From assembly GCA_030620095.1 (NCBI GenBank), contig JAUTXW010001615.1, positions 1,076,001-1,140,000 on the forward strand: a DNA stretch of 64,000 nucleotides, in the 5' to 3' direction. Both the position numbers and the translations under genes were made by a program. The notes below the pieces were generated by a model, which had not been told where the DNA came from, did no database searches, and worked only from the letters and a program-made list of their open reading frames with translations. Positions 44,073-56,204 of the stretch are shown in pieces; within the stretch, counting starts at the first letter, position 1, and each line of letters opens with the position of its first letter. The stretch is from Kuschelorhynchus macadamiae. Taxonomy: Eukaryota > Arthropoda > Insecta > Coleoptera > Curculionidae.

Positions 44073-45056
44073 ATGAGTTTGAGTACTCCAGAGTTGATAA
44101 ACATGACTTTTATGTTGGGCGAGTGTCAAAAAAACCCTTTACTAGCAAGCAGGGTTTATGCGGTACGATATCCCGATGCCAAAAAAAAACCAAGACCTGA
44201 AGCTTTTGCAAGTTTATTAGAGAGGTTTCAAGAAACAGGCAATGTTGCTTTTAAGAAACGTAAAGTAATTAATAAACCAGTTACCAATGAAGATAATGCT
44301 TTGACAGTATTATTAACAGTGCAAGAAAATCCACACACAAGTACCAGGGAAATTGAGAGAGCTACTGATATTGAACGCACTAGTATTAAACGGATTCTGA
44401 AACAACATAAATATCATGCCTACCACATTGAATTACACCAAGAACTGTATGATCGCGATTACGTCCAACGACAAGAGTTTTCAATTTGGTTTTTAAATAC
44501 AATTTGGGATAATCCAGGTTTCGTAGATAGGGTGCTGTTTTCAGATGAAGCAACTTTTAAAAGCAACGGCTTGGTTAACAAACATAATATGCACTATTAT
44601 TCAACCGAAAATCCACATTGGATTCGTCAGGTTGACCATCAAAATAAATGGTCAATTAATGTTTGGGGAGGTATAATTAGCTCTCATGTTATAGGACCAT
44701 ATTTCTTTGAAGAGCATTTAACGGGAGAAGTCTATTTAAATTTTTTGAGAAATGAGTTGCCCGTATTGCTCGAAGACTTACCTTTAATGTTAAGAAATTC
44801 CTTATGGTTCCAACATGATGGAGCATCCCCGCATTACCATAGGCATGTAAGACATTTTCTCAATAATTGGAAAGGAGAGCATTGGATTGGGCGAGGTGCA
44901 CCAGTTAAGTGGCCTGCGAGGTCACCCGATTTAACGCCACTAGATTTCTTTTCGCAACATTTCAGACCTGACTTTGAGAAAAGTGAAACTTTCATTTATG
45001 GATAGACTCGAAATGTGCCTTCAGCAAAACGGTGGTTTAGTTGAACATCTTTTATA
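44073..45056 (+). pseudogene. DD41D transposase, internally deleted (unit A)
   Basis: ATG at 44073 follows directly after a 33-codon upstream ORF (ATG 43970). The 310-codon frame has an N-terminal HTH (LINMTFMLGECQKNPLLASR; DUF4817-like), a second HTH (HTSTREIERATDIERTSIKR), first Asp in LFSDEATF, second in WFQHDGASPHY and third in SPDLTPLDFF, 41 residues after the second, as in rosa-type mariner relatives (recalled). After LDFF the frame turns nonsensical and stops at 45005; one base over, the proper C-terminus resumes (ISDLTLRKVKLSFM, LEMCLQQNGGLVEHLL, stop near 45056). About 45 residues plus frame were therefore lost by deletion. The catalytic triad is intact, but the C-terminal domain is displaced. 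Confidence 0.85.
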
Positions 45057-46267
45057 AGTTTTAATTACATTGTTTTTGTTGATTTATATTAAATTTATTT
45101 CTTTTTTTAAAAAAAGATCTGTTATTAATACTGTCAAAGCATTATCTTCATTGGTAACTGGTTTATTAACTACTTTACGTTTTTTTGAAAGCAACATTTC
45201 CTGTTTCTTGAAATCTCTATGATAAACTAGCAAAAGCTTCTATCTTGTTTTTATTTCGGCATCGCATCATCAAAGAACAATATTTATTTATTTACTGATG
45301 ACAATGTTCTGACACTTTGCTGTTTTGACAGGACTGTCAATCTTTTGTTCAATTTATGATAATATCATGGCCTCCTAATATTAAATTGTCAATTTTAACA
45401 ACGTGAATTCAGAGTAATTCGTGTTAAAATGAAGAAATTTTGATTTCACACCTAATTTACTGAAAAACTGTTGGTCAGAAAGGTATCAAATATGGTATTT
45501 TCTGAAAGCTAGTAATGTTATCTTTAACATGAAAGTAAAATATACAGGGTGTTCCATTTAAAAAAATTCAATCCAAGGTAGATTTGCAAAACTTGACCAC
45601 CCTGTATAACAGTGAATAATTTTGAACGACTTACAAGCGATTATTGTAGTCCTAGATACAATACATTTTATAGAGTATTTGGTTTTTCCATACCTGCTTC
45701 AATTGTTTTCAAAAAATGGCCGGAGTATAACATTTTTTTCCACTTTAACCTCGTCCCATTCCCTTAGTATAAATTTTAGACCCAACTAACCCTATATCAA
45801 AATGATCGCAACGAATAGGAGAATCAACTAAAATAATAATATACAGGGTATCCCATTTAAAAAAACACAAATATGGTTCACCACGAACTTTTCAGACCAC
45901 CCTGTGTAATGGGTATAATTTTAAAACACAGCGTTCTTGACTATCAATCATATACCAATTTTTTTTTTCAAATTCCTCTCCGTTTGCCCACAATCGTCCA
46001 CGTCCAAACAAGTCAGGATTCAGCTAAAAATGCTCGATTTTAAAGTCAAAAAGCAGCTAATAAACCCAACCATAAAATCAAAATAGAGAGTTGTATAATT
46101 GCCAATTGGTCATTTTTACTCCATTAATTATTATTCCCCACTTTAGCCATATTTTCGTCTTTATACTGTAATAGAACTACTATTTTGGCTAGCAATTTTA
46201 GCTAATTAGCAAGCGATATTAGCCAATATCACAGCATTTTAGCTTATATATGATTATATGTGCTACT

Positions 46268-46415
<148 letters not shown>

Positions 46416-46447
46416 AAAACTCAATGTGCAATTTTTGCCAGACCTAG

Positions 46448-46675
46448 AATAGATCAAATTACAAAAGTTCTAACCACACTACACGACAACTGGTTACGTT
46501 CTGGACGCGCGTTTCGCTAACAATCGTGAGCAGATGATATAAACAGTTTATACCATTTGCTAACTTGGTTAGCGAAACGCGCGTCTAGAACGTAACAAGT
46601 TGTGGTGTAGTGTGGTTAGAACTCTTGTATTTTGATCTATCTTCCACCACAGGTTCCAGTGTTAGTACAAAGACC
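46448..46675. repeat. PLE-C foldback of two hammerhead ends (unit A)
   Basis: Left arm (minus) and right arm (plus) of the PLE-C terminal repeat face outward, joined by TATAAACAGTTTATA near 46539. Both ribozymes are damaged: the left has lost CUGAUGA, and the right has lost about 9 nt containing it (TTTGCTAACTTGG). Confidence 0.8.
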
Positions 46676-46680
46676 TAGAA

Positions 46681-46833
46681 TATTTTAATAAAGTTTTTAT
46701 GCATTTATTCTGGGAATGCCATTTTTATGACTCATTCTTTTGAAAAAGTTCTTAACGCGTTTATAACGTCTAATGGTTGGCAATAAATCAGGTGTGAGAA
46801 ACCGGGGAATAACCCATTTTATAGAAACAGGTG
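46681..46833 (+). repeat. Array linker, copy 1
   Basis: 153-bp segment (TATTTTAATAAAG ... AACAGGTGG) that ends each array unit; copies at 49854-50007 and, in part, 50761-50915. Unit boundaries fall just after AACAGGTGG. Confidence 0.85.
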
Positions 46834-47294
46834 GAAAACAATTGAAGCAGGTATGGAAAAACCAAATATTCTATAAAATGTATTGTATCTAGGATTACAA
46901 TAATCGGTTGTAAGTCGTTCAAAATTATTTACTGTTATACAGGGTGGTCAAGTTTTGCAAATTTACCTTGGATTGAATTTTTTTAAATTGAACACCCCAT
47001 GTATTTTACTGTCATATTAAAGATAACATCGCCAGCTTTCAGAAAATACCCTATTTGATATCTTTCTAACCAACAGTTCTTTAGTAAATTAACCGTGAAA
47101 CCAAAATTTACTCATTCTAACAGAAACGGTATTATTTACGTTGCTTAAATTGACTATCTATAATATAAGGAGGCCATAATATAATCATAAATGAAAAGAA
47201 AGATTGACATTCTTGTCAAAACTGCAAAGTGTCAGAGAATTGGCATCAATTACCATTGTTTTTTGACGATAAGCCGAGAAATTGTTAAGTAACA

Positions 47295-48280
47295 ATGAGT
47301 TTGAGTACTCCAGAGTTGATAAACATGACTTTTATGTTGGGCGAGTGTCAAAAAAACCCTTTACTAGCAAGCAGGGTTTATGCGGCACGATATCCCGATG
47401 CCAAAAAAAAACCAAGACCTGAAGCTTTTGCAAGTTTATTAGAGAGGTTTCAAGAAACAAGCAATGTTGCTTTTAAGAAACGTAAAGTAATTAATAAACC
47501 AGTTACCAATGAAGATAATGCTTTGACAGTGTTATTAACAGTGCAAGAAAATCCACACACAAGTACCAGGGAAATTGAGAGAGCTACTGATATTGAACGC
47601 ACTAGTATTAAACGGATTCTGAAACAACATAAATATCATGCCTACCACATTGAATTACACCAAGAACTGTATGATCGCGAATACGTCCAACGACAAGACT
47701 TTTCAATTTGGTTTTTAAATACAATTTGGGATAATCCAGGTTTTGTAGATAAGGTGCTGTTTTCAGATGAAGCAACTTTTAAAAGCAACGGCTTGGTTAA
47801 CAAACATAATATGCACTAGTATTCAACCGAAAATCCACATTGGATTCGTCAGGTTGACCATCAAAATAAATGGTCAATTAATGTTTGGGGAGGTATAATT
47901 AGCTCTCGTGTTATAGGACCATATTTCTTTGAAGAGCATTTAACGGGAGAAGTCTATTTAAATTTTTTGAGAAATGAATTGCCCGTATTGCTCGAAGACT
48001 TACCTTTAATGTTAAGAAATTCCTTATGGTTCCAACATGAGGGAGCATCCCCGCATTACCATAGGCATGTAAGACATTTTCTCAATAATTGGAAAGGAGA
48101 GCATTGGATTGGGCGAGGTGCACCAGTTAAGTGGCCTGCGAGGTCACCCGATTTAACGCCACTAGATTTCTTTTCGCAACATTTCAGACCTGACTTTGAG
48201 AAAAGTGAAACTTTCATTTATGGATAGACTCGAAATGTGCCTTCAGCAAAACGGTGGTTAGTTAAACATCTTTTATAAGT
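47295..48280 (+). pseudogene. DD41D transposase, array copy B
   Basis: Same gene as at 44073, about 98% identical by eye. Extra faults: TAT to TAG at 47818 (stop after NKHNMH), and the second catalytic Asp changed to Glu (WFQHEGASPHY near 48040). It shares the LDFF deletion, frame loss and EHLL-type C-terminus. Confidence 0.85.
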
Positions 48281-49486
48281 TTTAATTACATTGTTTTTGT
48301 TGATTTATATTAAATTTATTTTTTTTGTAAAAAAAGATCTGTTATTAATACTGTCAAAGCATTATCTTCATTGGTAACTGGTTTATTAACTACTTTACGT
48401 TTTTTTGAAAGCAACATTTCCTGTTTCTTGAAATCTCTATGATAAACTAGCAAAAGCTTCTATCTTGTTTTTATTTCGGCATCGCATCATCAAAGAACAA
48501 TATTTATTTATTTACTGATGACAATATTCTGACACTTTGCTGTTTTGACAGGACTGTCAATCTTTTGTTCAATTTATGATGATATCATGGCCTCCTAATA
48601 TTAAATTGTCAATTTTAACAACGTGAATTCAGAGTAATTCGTGTTAAAATGAAGAAATTTTGATTTCACACCTAATTTACTGAAAAACTGTTGGTCAGAA
48701 AGGTATCAAATATGGTATTTTCTGAAAGCTAGTAATGTTATATTTAACATGAAAGTAAAATATACAGGGTGTTCCATTTAAAAAAATTCAATTCAAGGTA
48801 AATTTGCAAAACTTGACCACCCTGTATAACAGTGAATAATTTTGAACAACTTACAAGCGATTATTGTAGTCCTAGATACAATACATTTTATAGAATATTT
48901 GGTTTTTCCATACCTGCTTCAATTGTTATCAAAAAATGGCCGGAGTATAACCCTTTTTTCCACTTTAACCTCGGCCCATTCCCTTGGTATAAATTTTAGA
49001 CCCAACTAACCTTATATCAAAATGATCGCAACGAATAGGAGAATCAACTAAAATAATAATATACCGGGTATCCCATTTAAAAAAACACAAATTTGGTTCA
49101 CCACGAACTTTTCAGACCACCCTGTATAATGGGTATAATTTAAAAACACAGCGTTCTTGACTATCAATCATACCAATTTTTTTTTTCAAATTCCTCTCCG
49201 TTTGCCCACAATCGTCCACGTCCAAACAAGTCAGGATTCAGCTAAAAATGCTCGATTTTAAAGTCAAAAAGCAGCTAATAAACCCAACCATAAAATCAAA
49301 ATAGAGAGTCGTATAATTGCCAATTGGTCATTTTTACTCCATTAATTATTATTCCCCACTTTAGCCATATTTTCGTCTTTATACTGTAATAGAACTACTA
49401 TTTTGGCTAGCAATTTTAGCTAATTAGCCAGGGATATTAGCCAATATCACAGCATTTTAGCTTATATATGATTATATGTGCTACTT

Positions 49487-49489
<3 letters not shown>

Positions 49490-49575
<86 letters not shown>
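49490..49575. repeat. (TA)n tract in unit B
   Basis: About 85 bp with one TGATA interruption. Confidence 0.95.
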
Positions 49576-49579
<4 letters not shown>

Positions 49580-49617
49580 AAAACTCAATGTGCAATTTTT
49601 GCCATACCTAGAATAGA

Positions 49618-49848
49618 TCAAATTACAAAAGTTCTAACCACACTACACCACAACTGGTTACGTTCTGGACGCGCGTTTCGCTAACAATCGTGAGCAGATG
49701 ATATAAACAGTTTATACCATTTGCTGATGATGCTAACTTGGTTAGCGAAACACGCGTCTAGAACGTAACAAGTTGTGGTGTAGTGTGGTTAGAACTCTTG
49801 TATTTTGATCTATCTTCCACCACAGGTTCCAGTGTTAGTACAAAGACC
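49618..49848. repeat. PLE-C foldback of two hammerhead ends (unit B)
   Basis: Counterpart of 46448-46675. Here the plus-strand ribozyme keeps the CUGAUGA segment that unit A has lost. Confidence 0.8.
49720..49762 (+). ncRNA. Hammerhead ribozyme motif, complete core (unit B)
   Basis: UUUG, CUGAUGA (49724-49730), stem II GCUAAC/GUUAGC, GAAA (49747-49750), C-ACGC-G, GUC, cleavage predicted after 49758, UAGA closing a 4-bp stem I with two wobble pairs. Confidence 0.78.
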
Positions 49849-50007
49849 TAGAATATTTTAATAAAGTTTTTATGCATTTATTCTGGGAATGCCATTTTTA
49901 TGACTCATTCTTTTGAAAAAGTTCTTAACGCGTTTATAACGTCTAATGGTTGGCAATAAATCAGGTGTGAGAAACCGGGGAATAACCCATTTTATAGAAA
50001 CAGGTGG

Positions 50008-50915
50008 AAAACAATTGAAGCAGGTATGGAAAAACCAAATATTCTATTAAATGTATTGTATCTAGGATTACAATAATCGGTTGTAAGTCATTCAAAATTA
50101 TTTACTGTTATACAGGGTGGTCAAGTTTTGCAAATTTACCTTGGATTGAATTTTTTTAAATTGAACACCCCATGTATTTTACTGTCATATTAAAGATAAC
50201 ATCGCCAGCTTTCAGAAAATACCCTATTTGATATCTTTCTAACCAACAGTTCTTTAGTAAATTAACCGTGAAACCAAAATTTACTCATTCTAACAGAAAC
50301 GGTATTATTTACGTTGCTTAAATTGACTATCTATAATATAAGGAGGCCATAATATAATCATAAATGAAAAGAAAGATTGACATTCTTGTCAAAACTGCAA
50401 AGTGTCAGAGAATTGGCATCAATTACCATTGTTTTTTGACGATAAGCCGAGAAATTATGAGTACTCCAGAGTTGATAAACATGACTTTTATGTTGGGCGA
50501 GTGTCAAAAAAACCCTTTACTAGCAAGCAGGGTTTATGCGGTACGATATCCCGATGCCAAAAAAAAATCAAGACCTGAAGCTTTTGCAAGTTTATTAGAG
50601 AGGTTTCAAGAAACAAGCAATGTTGCTTTTAAGAAACGTAAAGTAATTAATAAACAAGTTACCAATGAAGATAATGCTTTGACAGTGTTATTAACAGTGC
50701 AAGAAAATCCACACACAAGTACCAGGGAAATTGAGAGAGCTACTGATATTGTGGTCAAATTTTAATAAAGTTTTTATGCATTTATTCTGGGAATGCCATT
50801 TTTATGACTCATTCTTTTGAAAAAGTTCTTAACGCGTTTATAACGTCTAATGGTTGGCAATAAATCAGGTGTGAGAAACCGGGGAATAACCCATTTTATA
50901 GAAACAGGTGGAAAA
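50008..50915 (+). repeat. Tandem array unit C, internally deleted
   Basis: Starts like unit B, keeps the left arm and first part of the transposase, then jumps at about 50755 (GATATTG|TGGTCAAA) to the linker. Ends AACAGGTGG at 50915, after which unrelated sequence follows. Confidence 0.85.
50364..50765 (+). pseudogene. DD41D transposase stub, array copy C, fused to its upstream ORF
   Basis: A small deletion around GAAATTATGAGTACTCC removed the stop between the 33-codon upstream ORF and the transposase start, so one 133-codon frame now begins MKRKIDILVKTAKC and continues into STPELINMTFMLGE. It ends after ATDIVVKF at the deletion junction. Only the HTH part is encoded. Confidence 0.75.
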
Positions 50916-50939
50916 ATCATTCTATAGTCGACGCCTAGT

Positions 50940-51600
50940 AATTCGCAAATTCAGGTTCAGTTTGTTTTTGTTTAAGAATCAAGTAAGACGTCCAAGTAAG
51001 TGTGTTTAAGTTTAGCTAAGAAAATTAAAGTTTTGAAGGAAGTTGATAAAGGCTGCAAAAAATTTTGGTGTTTCTTCAAGTTGCGTCTCTCTGATAATAA
51101 AAAGTCGGGACAGTATCATCAAAAAAACTAGTGTTCCAAGCAGTCGAAAACGATTGTGTGTGTTCTTACGAGGATGTAAAGTAATCAGTTTTACGATGGT
51201 TTCAGGTGGCCGGTACCAATATCGGGATATTTAATAAAGCAAAAGGCTCTAAAATTTGCTAAAAAATTTAACTGCGTTAATTTTCAAGCTAGTGAAGGGT
51301 GGTTGAATGTCTGGAAGACTCGCAATTCAATAATTTTTAAGATGGTGTCTGGCGAGAGTGCAAGCGTTATTCAGGAGGACTTTGACATTTGGACTGAACG
51401 ACTTGACGAAGGGGAAGAAGAAGGTGAAATGGATCTCGTTACATTAAAAAGACATTGGGGTATTCTACAAAAATTTGCTACCGTCGACGCAGATTTTTTA
51501 CTTGATTGATGAGATTTCTCAGAAATCGGCAATGATGTTGGTACGACAGATCTCCCAACTGACCAAGACATAATTGACGATTTAAAAAGTATAGCTATTT
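50940..51600 (+). pseudogene. Tigger/pogo-like transposase, internally deleted
   Basis: Plus strand, several frames: KKIKVLKEVDKG with KAAKNFGVSSSCVSLIIKSR (psq HTH), then ALKFAKKFNCVNFQASEGWL and KMVSGESASVIQEDFDIWTE (CENP-B HTH), then directly a typical C-terminal tail (DLVTLKRHWGILQKF; after a stop, DVGTTDLPTDQDIIDDLKS). The whole DDE domain is missing. Confidence 0.65.
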
Positions 51601-52092
51601 AAAAAAAATAAGATGCACTAAATGTATTATTATGTTGAACATTATGAACTGTTTTGTGTTCTGGTGTTGACGGGTTTTGCAAAAAAAAAACTGGCTAAAG
51701 TACGAATTTTAAAAATGTTTATATTTTTTATACACAAAACACTTTTTCTATGTGCAAATAAAGGAAGCCTAATAAGAAAATGTTCTCTGATAACTCAGAA
51801 AATGAGTTTGGGTACTCAAATGAAAAATGCAGCGTCAATTTTAGAACCAATAATAATATAATATCAGTGGAGTATGTAAGGGACGGTTTGAGGCTCAAAA
51901 CCTCCCCCAAGCCACTTCTATTTAAGCTAAATGATAGGAAAAGCATAAAGTAAGGATATTTTTTCCGGAATTGGAGGGGTAAACTCTCCCAGAGCAGTTT
52001 TATGTACAATAAAAATAAAGTAATGACCTTTTTTTTGGTTGTTGAAAATTTTCATCGTTTTAAAACCCCCCAGAAGCAATTTCTATATGCGC
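51601..52092. other. AT-rich spacer
   Basis: No gene. CCTCCCCCAAGCCACTTCT at 51902 and CCCCCCAGAAGCAATTTCT at 52067 are a weak internal repeat. Confidence 0.35.

Positions 52093-52165
<73 letters not shown>
52093..52165. repeat. (TA)n tract at left end of DD41D element 2
   Basis: About 73 bp; the transposon starts directly at its edge, using a TA of the tract as target. Confidence 0.95.
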
Positions 52166-52170
<5 letters not shown>

Positions 52171-52809
52171 GGTGTCCCGAATTTCAGTGTCCAAACTTTA
52201 ACAGCGCATTCTGCATTCAAAATAAACCTTAATTTTCTATATAAACATATATCGGCAAATGCTTCGTTTTCGAAATACAGGGTGTTAAAGTTTTGAGAAA
52301 AAAATTGTTATTTAGTCATAACTTTTTTAGTACTTGAGATATTGTTATTAAATTTGGTAAACAGCATTTGAGTAACAAAAGGCATTTTTTGATTTGAAAT
52401 ATTTTTTAATTCTTTATCAGTGGCGTCCGTACAGGATTTTTTATTGAATATTCTTGAAGAAAAAATGGTACGCTACTGCTTTTTCTGAAAACAAAAATCA
52501 ATCCTAAAATCCCCACTCAGTTTGGAGCAAATTTGATCCCTTGCCTTTTTTTCATGCGATGCAAGGATTTCGAGTTAGAAACTAAAAACTATTTTTATGT
52601 ATGGAGTAGTTAAAATTTCCATTATTGGTAATTATTTCAGTGGCAAAACCTTTAACATCTTGGTATGCCATTATTGCATTTTTGTGACAATTGAATAATT
52701 GCTAGTTTTTTCTTTAAAGTGTGACATTTGAGTTTTTACAGTAAATAAATGTCAGGTACATTACAGTTTATACAAAAAGGTAATTATCAGTCTAACTAGT
52801 AATTTCAAA

Positions 52810-53886
52810 ATAGTGTTATTCAGTAACTTTGAGTATGCTGATATTCATTTCGTTTATGGTTTCTGTAATGGAAATGCAAATGCAGCAGTACGGGAATACC
52901 AACGAAGATTTACAAATAGAAGATTACCTTGCAAACAAGTTTTCATTAAAACGCATTTAATGTTTAGGAATTTTGGACTCAAAAAGAATCCGAAAAACGA
53001 AGGTAGGAGAAATGAACAATATCGAAGCGTAATTTTAAATAAGTTTGACAACGATAGGATATTAAGCCTACGAAGAGCAGCTCATAATTTACAAGGCAAC
53101 GCAGTTTTTGTTTCTAAAAATAAGGTTCATCGCGTTTTGAGGAAAGATCACAGGAAGCCATTTCAGACGCAGCCAGTTCAAAACTTACAACCTGGTGATG
53201 CCGAAAAACGTGTCAGTTTTTGCAATTGGTTCTTGCGCCAAATAGAGGAAGACGCGAACTTCTCAAAAAAAATTTTATGGACTGATGAAGCCACATTTAC
53301 CCGAAGCGGCTCAGTAAATTTCCATAATTTACTAATCTGGAGCCATGACAATCCACGTGTTATACGAACTAGAGCATTTCAGCAAGAATTTTCTGTTAAT
53401 GTTTGGTGTGGTGTAACAAATGACATTTTTTGCGGTCCCCATATTCTACCACCACGCCTAGATGGACAGTTATTTAATGATTTTCTGCAAAATGAGTTAT
53501 TTCAATATCTAGAAAATATTCCTCTAAATCTTAGAAACGAATTCTGGATTCAAATGGGCGGGGCTCCCGCGCATTTTGCACTTGTAAATCGCGAGTGGTT
53601 AAATAATAATTATCCAGAACGGTGGATTGGAGGATTAGGAGCTACAGCCTGGCCACCACGTTCCCCTGACCTCACACCTGTCGACTTCTTTGTGTGGGGT
53701 TATTTGAAAAATTTAGTTTATTCCAGACCAGTTCATACAAGAGAAGAACTGATTCTAAGGATAGAGCAAGCCTGTGAAACTTTGCGAGCTAATACGAATT
53801 TTATACGCCATGCCACTGACACAGTTAAGAACAGATGCCGAAAATGTGTTGAAGTTAGAGGAGCTCATTTTGAGCAATTATTGTGA
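52810..53886 (+). pseudogene. DD41D transposase: full frame, but no start codon and a mutated catalytic Asp
   Basis: 357 codons without interruption to TGA. HTH region with EYADIHFVYGFCNGNANAAV; DDE motifs ILWTDEATF (D158), WIQMGGAPAHF, RSPDLTPVDFF (D291, 42 positions on), and an intact C-terminus (KCVEVRGAHFEQLL), which makes it the reference for the piece missing from the array copies. Two defects: the expected second Asp at residue 249 is Gly (GGC, one transition from GAC), and the start is ATA GTG TTA where ATG is expected at 52810-52812; the next in-frame ATG is at about codon 50, past the first helix-turn-helix. It should not make active transposase. Confidence 0.9.
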
Positions 53887-54168
53887 ATTTTAAGGCCCAC
53901 ATTAATCCTTAATGATATTTAAAGTGCTCTATAAATTTTTAAGTTAATAAAAGTTATGAATTCTAGTTTTTGTAAAATTAATTACGAACTTAGTTAATAA
54001 GGAGTAGTTTCTGTAAAATGAAGTATCATCTTCAAAATTAAATTAATTCTAATTACCGTTTTACAAAATGAATCGACGATTTTAGAATTATAAACTCATC
54101 TGTCATACTTTAAAGACGAACCTAGCAATTGTTCAATTATCATAAAAATGCAATCATGGCATACCAAG

Positions 54169-54436
54169 AGTCGACAATGAAGGAATGATGGTAAGTACCA
54201 AGGACATTAGATTTTAATAGGTTGCCTGCCAACTTCTGCGATGTCACCCTGATAACCCAAACATAATGCAAATCTCCATTACAACGGGTCGATGACGTCA
54301 TCTCTCCTTAATTGTCAGACAAGCTTTTATTTTAGAAACCCTACATACGTTGTTCAGAAATTATGAACTCAGCCGGAATGCATGAAATAAATATCGGAAA
54401 CCAAATAATTTTAAAAACTTGCTGTTACAATCCCAC
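54169..54436. other. Unexplained 270-bp block in the right arm
   Basis: Interrupts homology between arms at CATACCAAG | AAAGGTTTTGC. Contains a palindromic GATGACGTCATC at 54290. No terminal repeats or duplication that I can see; could be an insertion here or a deletion in the left arm. Confidence 0.5.
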
Positions 54437-54935
54437 CTTAAAGGTTTTGCTACTGAAATTAACAATAATGGAAATTTTAACTATGCCATATATAGAAATG
54501 GTTTTTAGTTTTTTACTCGAAATCCGTACACCGCACGAAAAAAAGACAAGGGATCAAATTTGCTCCAAACTGAGTGGGGATTTTAGGAATGATTTTTGTT
54601 TTCAGAAAAAGCAGTAGAGTCCCATTTTTTCTTCAAGAATATTCAATAAAAAATCCCGTACGGACGCCACTGATGAAAACTTAAAAAATATTTTAAATCA
54701 AAAAATGCCTTTTGTTACTCCAAGGCTGTTTATCAAATTTAATAACAATATCTCAAGTAATAAAAAAGTTATGACTAAAAAACAATTTTTTTCTTAAAAC
54801 TTTAACACCCTGTATTTCGAAAACGAAGCGTTGGCTGATATATGCTTATATAGAGAATAAGAACTTGTTTTGAATGCAGAATGCGCTGTTAAAGTTTGGA
54901 CACTGCAATTCGGGACACCCTGCATATATATTTTT

Positions 54936-55132
<197 letters not shown>

Positions 55133-55135
<3 letters not shown>

Positions 55136-55284
55136 GTGTTTTCATTCCGGGTGTACATCCGTTCACTACTGTCGTTGTGAAAAGAACAGTTTTGCTGACG
55201 TTTCTCCAAAATCACATTTGCCATTTTCGAAGCTTTCTTTCTCGCGTCCGAATAGAGATGTACACCCGGAATGAAAACATTGTA
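55133..55284. mobile_element. 150-bp MITE in a (TA)n tract
   Basis: Inverted ends GTTTTCATTCCGGGTGTACATC and complement (22 bp, perfect) around a 100-bp core with no ORF. TA-rich flanks on the left. Superfamily unknown. Confidence 0.75.
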
Positions 55285-55311
55285 TTTTTCCATCCGTGAA
55301 GGAGTAAAAAT

Positions 55312-55314
<3 letters not shown>

Positions 55315-55362
<48 letters not shown>
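55315..55362. repeat. (TA)n tract
   Basis: About 24 TA units 30 bp beyond the MITE. Confidence 0.95.
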
Positions 55363-55365
<3 letters not shown>

Positions 55366-56200
55366 TTATTATAAATTATTTCATAATACTTAAGAATTTT
55401 GTGTTAATTAAAAAACATTTCGCATTTTTCTGCAATGTCAATAACAATAACTTCAGTATTCTAATGACTTTACGAATCTAAATTAATGTTTTCATTTAAT
55501 GCCTAATTGTAGTGTTTCATTTAAAGACCCATATGCATGCATTTCACGTAAGGTCGTTTCGATTCGATTGGAGGTTACTATTTTCACCTAAATTCCTTAG
55601 ATAATGTGGTAAGAGTATACGCAAAGATTTAATGTATATGCATATATAAAGATTAGGATTGTTACCTGTGTTTTTCAGATTACAATCCTCCTCTAGTCGT
55701 TTGTTAAAACCACTAACGCACTTCTAAAATAAAAGCAACATAGCATGAAAAAATCAAGCAACTGATTTTATTTTACAGATACGATACACAGACTGTTTCA
55801 AAACAAATGCGAAAAACTTTAGAGGGTGATTCCTTGTTGAAAATAAGGGGTAATTTGTTATATAAAGGTTAGGTCAAAAGTTAACTATTAGGGAGATATA
55901 GCAGAACAAGCAGGGCAGAAAAAAAAATGTTTTTATTTTTTATCTTAAAAACGAAAAGCGATAGAATAATGAAATTCTATGGAAGTATTACCATTATGAA
56001 AATGCACTTTTTGTATACTTTTTCACTTTTTTAAAATGATTGTAAGAGGTTGAAATAATCTACGTTATATATCATCTTGTTAACAAATTTAAGGAACAAC
56101 TTGCACAACGGCTTAAATTTGGGTAGCTTGGTTTATTCAGGAATTTTTTTTACCTCTTGAACTTTTTTCATAAAACTTGTGAAATATAAAAATAAAATGT
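55363..56200. other. AT-rich intergenic
   Basis: No gene recognised. Confidence 0.4.
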
Positions 56201-56204
56201 GAGG

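Larger units (their letters stand above)
43297..46010 (+). mobile_element. Long-arm DD41D transposon, array unit A
   Basis: Left end ACAGGGTGGTGTAACC at 43299. The left arm from about 43319 through transposase codon 80 or so (about 44310) is repeated in inverted form at about 45107-46005, so the right arm is a copy of the whole 5' third of the element, transposase coding included, with about 130 bp deleted. The outermost 20-25 bp of the right end are missing. The element is therefore a foldback with arms of about 0.9 kb. Confidence 0.8.
46834..50007 (+). repeat. Tandem array unit B (about 3.17 kb)
   Basis: A near-identical copy of 43608-46833 beginning inside the left arm (AAACAATTGAAGCAGG), with transposon, (TA)n, foldback and linker. 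Homologous points 46681 and 49854 give the period, 3173 bp. The unit carries the same transposase deletion as unit A, so duplication came after it. Confidence 0.9.
52168..54922 (+). mobile_element. Long-TIR DD41D transposon 2
   Basis: Left end CAGGGTGTCCCGAATTTC, right end reversed CAGGGTGTCCCGAATTGC. Arms are complementary for about 600 bp (52168-52770 against 54120-54922), the right arm having an extra block of about 270 bp at 54169-54436. Both ends sit in (TA)n tracts, so the element lies inside a former TA microsatellite. Confidence 0.88.
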
